A stretch of DNA of 64,000 nucleotides from Zophobihabitans entericus (GTDB lineage Bacteria > Pseudomonadota > Gammaproteobacteria > Enterobacterales > Orbaceae), in contig NZ_CP050253.1 of assembly GCF_011745665.1 (NCBI RefSeq), forward strand, positions 1,773,418 to 1,837,417. The letters are read 5' to 3'. The notes beneath the pieces were generated by a model that worked only from the letters and a program-made list of their open reading frames with translations, was not told the DNA's origin and did not search any database. The position numbers and the translations under genes are program-made. This document shows, in pieces, positions 56,401 through 64,000 of the stretch (position 1 is the stretch's first letter; each line of letters begins with the position of its first letter).

Positions 56401-58683
56401 TCGACTCAGGACTTTGGTTACAAGAGTAACGGCAGTTTAGCAGGTTACATTTACCGTGACCTGGGTGGTGAGGGAACTCGCCATGCCGCGGTGGATGATA
56501 AGATGGCCGGTGTGCGCGTGAAAGCGACGCAGGGCAGTCTGATTCGTTACTCGAATGTGACCGTGGCCGATGGTGAGTACAAGATTGAGAACTTACCAAG
56601 TGGTCTGTGGACGGTGGAATTAGATACCGCGACCTTACCGGCGAATATCAGCTACAGCTATATCACTGACCTGTTTGGTGAGACGGCAACGGTGGTGGTA
56701 AACGGCGCTGAGGTGGAGATTAATCCAACGGCGGCAGCACGTGCAGCGGTACGCGGTGCGACGGTAAGCTTTGGTGTGAGAGCGGCAGCGTCTATCAGCG
56801 GACAGGTTGTGATAGATGTGGATGACCAGGACCCGTTACCACCGGCAGCGGCAACGGTCACCGCCTCTGATATCGCGATTGATACAACAGGCTTCTACCC
56901 GGGTTACAGTGTGAACCTGTATGTGGGTAGTACATTAGTGTCAACGCAGGCAGTCAGCAGTGGTGCATACAGCTTCACGGGGTTAAGTGATGGTGTGGCC
57001 TATATTGTTGAAGTGTTATCGCCGGCGAGTGATTACATCAACAGCTTTGCGACAGAAAGTACCGACAGCGGTGTGACCGCGGGTGCGGTGGTGAATACGG
57101 CCGCGAAGATGTCGCGTACGTATACCTTAGCGGCCACGGCAACCAGTGCGACTGACAGTCACTTCGGCTGGAAGGGTGCGGGCGGTATCAGTGGTAATGT
57201 GTTCTGGGATGCGGATGATAACGGCAGTTACAGCAGCAGCGTGGACAGCGATGTGGGCAGTGCCTTAACGGTGACGTTAACTCACGGTAGTGGCAGCGTG
57301 CCGGCGGTGAGCAGAACGATTGCCAGCGGCAGTACGGATTACAGTGCCACGGGCTTACTGCCGGGCAGCTGGACCGTCACCGTCACGGGTGTTCCGTCAA
57401 CGTTTAAAGCCAGCTTTGACCCGGATAATGCATTCAGTGCGACCAGTCTGGTGCCAAATGCCGATAAAGACAAAGCGACCATTACAGTAGGCGGCAGTAC
57501 GCTGACGAACCAGCACTTTGGTTACGTACAGGGTGGTGTGCTGTCAGGTGTGGTATTACATGACGCCAATGCCACCGGCAGCTTTGACCCGTCGTCTGAT
57601 GGGGTGGAAGTGGTGGAATTATCCTTACTGGATATGACCCACAGTCCGGTACTGGACAGCAGTGGTAATGCCATCACGATTACAACGAGCAGCAGTGGTG
57701 AGTTCAGTCTGCGTAACTTAGACCCGTCAGTGGATTATAAGTTACAGACCAGGTTTGGTTCGGCGGCGAACAGTGGCTGTCGTCTGGCGGAGATGGAGCC
57801 GAGTTATGACTCCGAAGTCGGGGCGGTCAGCCTGTCTTCACCGGTCTCGAGTACGGTGGATGTGACGGCAGAGACCCATACGGTCGTTGCAGCGATTAGC
57901 AGTGCACCGAATAATGAGATTGCCTCAACAGACCTGCACTTTGGTTATCGTGCGGCGGGTGGTGATTTAACTATCCACAAAACGGTGCTGAAAGACAACG
58001 TGGTGGTGGGTGATATCGTGCCTTACACGATTACGATTGAGAACAACAAAGCGACGACGGCGTTTAACGTGACGATTAAAGACCTGATTCCGGCCGGCTT
58101 TAAGTATGTGGATGGGTCTGCCCGTCTGGACGGTGTGAAAATCGCTGACCCGACAGGTGCACGTCCGGTATACTTTGGTCCGATGGACATTGGCGGCAGT
58201 GGTGCGGTGAGTGGTGTGCCAAGTAAACGTACCTTAAGCTATATGCTTGTTGTGGGTGCGGGTGTGACGCAGGGTGAATACACCAACGTGGCGACGGCAC
58301 TGGACCGCACAGGAAACACGGCATCGAACACGTCGCAGGCGACGGTGACGGTGACGAGCGACCCGCTGTTCAATGATGCGCTTATCTTTGGTAAAGTGTA
58401 CGTTGACCGCAATGGCAATGGTGTTCAGGACGCTGGTGAAGAAGGCATTGGTGGAGTGAAACTGGTGACGGCACGTGGTGAAATCATTACGACAGACAGT
58501 CAGGGTCGTTATCACTTAACGGGTGTGGATGGCGGACGCTGGGAGCGTGGCACGAACTTTGTGCTGAAGCTTGACCCGAGAAGTTTACCGGAAGGTTATC
58601 GTGTGAAAGGGCGTAACCCGCAGGTAGTGAGACTGTCGCCGGGTCTGCCGAGTAAGATAGACTTTAAGGTCGAAGAGAAGTAA
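50446..58683 (+). CDS. Giant SdrD/Cna-B repeat surface protein with DUF11 domain
   Basis: Exported protein of 2745 residues (2712 if it starts at ATG 50545, which has AGGAG 8 bases upstream). An asparagine-rich start precedes a signal peptide ending ATAAHA. About 18 SdrD/Cna-B-like units follow, each with SGxVYxDxxxNG near its start and GxYxFxxLxxGxYxV near its end; clear examples are GISGRLYYDLNGNNTYDSGV, SISGYVMLDINNNGTIDI and FGKVYVDRNGNGVQDAGEEG. One DUF11 unit (about 2505-2620, GDLTIHKTVLKDNVVVGDIV) precedes the last. No LPXTG, OmpA or barrel end is present, so anchoring probably needs the upstream barrel partner. The region 51000-54700 is AT-rich; the ends are GC-richer. Confidence 0.82.
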   Translation: MTIKNRPDNNNNNNNVIKNNQQTLKESISGETVMRGLKRALSTIKRGLGVLCLGAGLLGFATAAHAVSVSGKVYLDFDNTASLINSPPTLSGISVELLNSSGASLSPAVTGTTTASGDFTLEAPGIGSYRVKAITSTSGEEGIATVAVSGSTPVTGSNVFLKGLGGDLTLNIKDTLAAGVKNIELVVSATDMSNMTKATDASGQVIIRNTLTGSAYTVTVSPADIIADTSNGKNYALWNTTLPNGSSQYVDTFSTTMSGTAQSATFNVRERNEWGADGIVAVDQDENGSYTAGVDTGAAGINVEIYYQGTTTPVLGQSTITTGADGKYNFKNLPLGDFTVKMTNITAPWQLVTADNANFSISTATGNPSAFNFLVNIDSNDTSLPKVSGYVFALASTSVPVAGPDSGQTGNTVPVAASPRLQTTVKLYQHSTTGWSLLATQLSKSDGSYAFKGLMSGKDYKVILDESGINTSAYYFIGDTDGKSSDTSAASLSTHRGKVTLSDSSQDTIAGKEIVLVNVTNARTNQNFWYSTISNTTLYINDYMTTVNNIVSWGGTVNGLAGSSMSAPFQGRYYEEDGVTLARKTDGTLIPTATLGAQPDGYLTVNRTNTPTDHAGYFIFIFDSYDSANVSPSASSSSTPVISYLRVPLASVTNAGPTVYFHALTPNSISGRVYINNSHPGTTGTYNPTAGDIPVYSSRVVLYRKQVSTGIWQTVSNNASDTNGYFKFTNLPNGDYRVTVNRSFGSVSNVTASDVEIEGNIASGATTVSTSTIEVTLTGGTNLTDQDHWYKLTTTDYLITGTTYLDTRSRGTLQIGQPNLENDAPFYGVTVLLCNDGNEADCKIGGANYISHQVTTVNGQFSFSGAADGITSGVDYMVKAIKDGVAVVNSGALQANYKVNFTGLSVPARLTFLLQGNTTFSGDPVNDLDGNRTYLGKNTAENGPGKTNVYYHDGTTWQYWYQTGFYYSDFQILSLPAGKYKVVHVASGSVYKDIADSDPSTEPGTVEFEILADGTFADGLPGTGRNFYQARVYSIAEGVSGQIYLDITGNGVKDDRSIPVPGSELTGVSVKGYFTPRLYPDYTEGEATVLASPDFTDNAVVANNGYFAHTAANASTPGFLYVTNYLLKLDGLDTSKFELVANSGPKQSYLSSAIKSDMSYMQVNGAVSGSPDQYWLIKLKNPTGISGRLYYDLNGNNTYDSGVDAAMSGVRVELWKSGSLYTYTNSGADGSYSFIGLFDDSYDVKVTNTGLDTSLYELVNPGSGVYNGLTVNTISSPTLTDNDFTYKKTGDASISGYVMLDINNNGTIDIDYNKQGDIALGNITVELYKGSVSGSPYKTIQTNSKGYYSFSGIDLSTSYITKVIPTTGYGVINNVDGNASDTLAAITIGATPSSHSNKFFLFAGSSNSNPAAGNGASSATNSGLAGKTLLDDGSSTPLPGVLISLVDSGGVEIARQLTNATGDYHFYNLPSDSYKIVTLSSPSGYALVRNTAGTTPPLDTLSGITVGSSGVTGQNFWYKTASVNGIQGKVYIDFGADNATVTVDSNDHPLSDVTVELYDGTGATGTKLGETTTDETGAYKFENLIYGTGVNYSVKIVMSTLTDYTFALSKAGSTSTAVVIDVANLPQAGVLDNDYFVVGKLKIDGDVWIDADGDLVQGTSELLDGVTVNLNYKAPGASNYSLLKSMTTGTSPATTGQYVFSSLPAGTDYQVVVDSTSTALAGTSLIASSGTGSIADNTDTFTFAALAADNTGSSTAYRYNGSVSGQFIIDVDGNNAYVSGADDAFAGVDVTLSATINSVLVTKTATTDTDGKFSFDNLPIGNWSLTTAATQTVANWSDYTLGFVKSSAGTTVTGTSGLPLSVAITATDTTFTGIEAGYKGSAKISGYIVIDMDPSDGGNAVTGTDTPVASATVTLGSATAGFVSRTTTTDASGYYEFTGLSAHTYKVTVDTSSSTDFAGHVVSFDPLGTTVSTVDLAVATPATVLSTQDFGYKSNGSLAGYIYRDLGGEGTRHAAVDDKMAGVRVKATQGSLIRYSNVTVADGEYKIENLPSGLWTVELDTATLPANISYSYITDLFGETATVVVNGAEVEINPTAAARAAVRGATVSFGVRAAASISGQVVIDVDDQDPLPPAAATVTASDIAIDTTGFYPGYSVNLYVGSTLVSTQAVSSGAYSFTGLSDGVAYIVEVLSPASDYINSFATESTDSGVTAGAVVNTAAKMSRTYTLAATATSATDSHFGWKGAGGISGNVFWDADDNGSYSSSVDSDVGSALTVTLTHGSGSVPAVSRTIASGSTDYSATGLLPGSWTVTVTGVPSTFKASFDPDNAFSATSLVPNADKDKATITVGGSTLTNQHFGYVQGGVLSGVVLHDANATGSFDPSSDGVEVVELSLLDMTHSPVLDSSGNAITITTSSSGEFSLRNLDPSVDYKLQTRFGSAANSGCRLAEMEPSYDSEVGAVSLSSPVSSTVDVTAETHTVVAAISSAPNNEIASTDLHFGYRAAGGDLTIHKTVLKDNVVVGDIVPYTITIENNKATTAFNVTIKDLIPAGFKYVDGSARLDGVKIADPTGARPVYFGPMDIGGSGAVSGVPSKRTLSYMLVVGAGVTQGEYTNVATALDRTGNTASNTSQATVTVTSDPLFNDALIFGKVYVDRNGNGVQDAGEEGIGGVKLVTARGEIITTDSQGRYHLTGVDGGRWERGTNFVLKLDPRSLPEGYRVKGRNPQVVRLSPGLPSKIDFKVEEK

Positions 58684-58695
58684 TAAACCCTCCTT

Positions 58696-58730
58696 CAGGC
58701 TACTGGTAGAGATGCCGGTAGCCTGATTTT
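58696..58730 (+). terminator. Terminator directly after the repeat protein gene
   Basis: CAGGCTACTGG (58696-58706) pairs with CCGGTAGCCTG (58715-58725), 11 bp with one G-U, followed by A and five T. Confidence 0.88.
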
Positions 58731-58891
58731 TATAATCTTTTGATTATATATAAAAAATATTAGCTTTTATCAGGCTAATTATTGCAAGGTCATGACTGAG
58801 TTACAAGCTTGGTCATTAATGAGATGAAAGGAGGTGCTAAGCAGAAAAAATTTATTTAAGGTTTTTTTTACATTCCCATTTTTTATTGTTT

Positions 58892-58922
58892 GCCCTATCA
58901 ATGATGTGATAGGGCTTTTTTT
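58892..58922 (+). terminator. Second terminator downstream of the repeat protein gene
   Basis: GCCCTATCA (58892-58900) pairs with TGATAGGGC (58907-58915), 6-base loop, then seven T. Its 9-6-9 geometry copies the terminator after paralogue B. It follows a complete terminator, so it may end a separate short RNA. Confidence 0.85.
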
Positions 58923-58997
58923 ATTTAAAATCAGAGCATTATCATGTAGTAAAATGTGAATTTTAAATATCAGAGCGATTGGTTTTTTATTAAAAGA

Positions 58998-59058
58998 TCG
59001 GATATAAATCACACTTTATAACAACAATACTTTGCAAGTTTGTTTCACTCGCCATAAT
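58998..59058 (+). promoter_or_regulatory. Candidate CRP-dependent promoter of the second bgl operon
   Basis: TCGGATATAAATCACA (58998-59013) has one perfect CRP arm. TTTGCA (59031-59036), a 16-bp spacer and CATAAT (59053-59058) follow. The CRP centre would be near -60, a class I position. Confidence 0.4.
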
Positions 59059-59089
59059 ATGTGCCTTTTAATTTATTGGATTGATATAA

Positions 59090-59941
<852 letters not shown>

Positions 59942-60028
59942 AATGAGATCTCGATCACAGAATAAATTTTTCAAAATAATTTTACTTTTCAGTGTTTATA
60001 AAAAGATGTTAGGCTAAATAGAAATATC

Positions 60029-62017
<1,989 letters not shown>

Positions 62018-62024
62018 GGAGTGA

Positions 62025-63425
<1,401 letters not shown>

Positions 63426-63471
63426 ATTTTTAGAATGAAAATAACGAAAACTAACTTACATAGAGGTCATA

Positions 63472-64000
63472 ATGATAATTAATTTTAAGAAAACATTAGT
63501 GATTTGTCTTCTGGCGGTTTCGGCATTGATGACTGGCTGTGCTAATCAGCCAAAATCAGATGATGATACAGTCACTATCTACTTCGCCCGTCATGGTAAA
63601 ACGTTATTTAATACCTTTGATTTAGTACAAGGCTGGGCTGATTCACCGTTAACTGAGCAGGGTATTGGAGTGGCTCAGTATTTGGGAGAAGGCCTGAAAG
63701 GCATTCCTTTTGATGCTTATTACACCAGCGATGCGGGTCGTCAGCGTGAGACCATGCAAGTGATCTTAAAGCAAATGGGTGTTAAAGATTATACCATCAC
63801 AGAACTTCAGGGACTAAGAGAAGTCTTCTACGGCGGCTATGAGGGTGGTCCTAACGCTAAGGTAGTTTCAGATAGTATGAAATTGCTTGGTTATAAGTCT
63901 ATCGATGCTTATTTCAAAGATTACAGTGCCGGTAAATTAGAGATTAAAACTATCGTTGATCCTATCGCTGAGGTTGATGCTAAGAAACTGGCAGAAAACT
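63472..64000 (+). CDS. Lipoprotein of the histidine phosphatase superfamily, 3' end cut
   Basis: Partial gene; 176 codons are visible. GAGG precedes the ATG. The signal peptide has a lipobox MTGC with Cys at residue 23 (MIINFKKTLVICLLAVSALM). The phosphohistidine motif FARHGKT is at residues 38-44, followed by GWADSPLTEQG, YYTSDAGRQRETM and LREVFYGGYEG, typical of branch 1 phosphoglycerate-mutase-like phosphatases. It starts 46 bases after bglA and may be co-transcribed, but its extracytoplasmic site means it would not act on the cytosolic sugar phosphate. The substrate is unknown. Confidence 0.85.
   Translation, partial: MIINFKKTLVICLLAVSALMTGCANQPKSDDDTVTIYFARHGKTLFNTFDLVQGWADSPLTEQGIGVAQYLGEGLKGIPFDAYYTSDAGRQRETMQVILKQMGVKDYTITELQGLREVFYGGYEGGPNAKVVSDSMKLLGYKSIDAYFKDYSAGKLEIKTIVDPIAEVDAKKLAEN

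Noticed and set aside
50446-58683. Tandem repeats in the giant gene as a CRISPR array or recent DNA duplication
   Set aside because: The repetition is at protein-domain level with strongly diverged DNA; there are no identical short repeats with regular spacers.

Overview
The window looks like chromosome from an AT-rich gammaproteobacterium close to, but probably outside, the Enterobacterales. Most housekeeping proteins resemble E. coli ones in length and motifs (FabB, AsnA, LptD, SurA, SerC, LpxL, MtlADR, class II IlvC). The local gene orders differ, however: there is no pdxA or apaG in the lptD-surA-rsmA-apaH cluster, rsfS-rlmH is joined to ybeY-corC-lnt, and serC is followed by hisC. An Orbaceae-type gut symbiont is my best guess. 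This rests on general resemblance, not on a marker gene. No phage, insertion sequence, CRISPR array or rRNA was seen.

Layout. 1-2.7 kb: glutamate/aspartate ABC transporter gltIJKL (gltL cut by the window edge), with a sigma54/NtrC-like control region. 2.7-6.4 kb: lnt-corC-ybeY-rlmH-rsfS, all on the minus strand. 6.5-9.1 kb: fabB, with a FabR-type operator, and asnA on the plus strand. 9.2-18.1 kb: sppA, then apaH-rsmA-surA-lptD-pcnB on the minus strand; pcnB appears to start at AUU. 18.3-20.5 kb: serC-hisC. 20.6-25.6 kb: a WYL regulator, a VOC protein and the mannitol operon mtlADR with two CRP boxes. 25.9-30.4 kb: a DUF4156-type lipoprotein, tRNA-Ile2(CAU), and a beta-glucoside-type PTS operon (bglG, bglF, PHP phosphoesterase) under RAT/terminator control. 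30.5-40.1 kb: a MORN-like secreted protein, lpxL (TTG start), a type V autotransporter, and a catecholate siderophore receptor divergent from a periplasmic esterase.

40.4-58.7 kb is the accessory core. It holds two paralogous secreted proteins, each ending in a cysteine-bounded C-terminal module, then ilvC, then a 1260-residue outer-membrane barrel protein followed directly by a 2745-residue repeat protein (about 18 SdrD/Cna-B-like units plus a DUF11 unit). The two paralogues and the barrel gene share a long promoter element: AAACGATCAAT, then 51-52 bp later ATTGATCGRTAYAAACRAT, then exactly 42 bp later (start to start) a -10 box. Three separated transcription units thus appear to be one regulon encoding one cell-surface system. 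This is the best candidate in the window for something undescribed.

58.7-64 kb: a second bglG-bglF-bglA operon whose RAT halves are split by a nested hairpin, followed by a lipoprotein of the histidine phosphatase superfamily, cut by the window end.

All identifications come from reading the sequence and from remembered family features. No database search was run.
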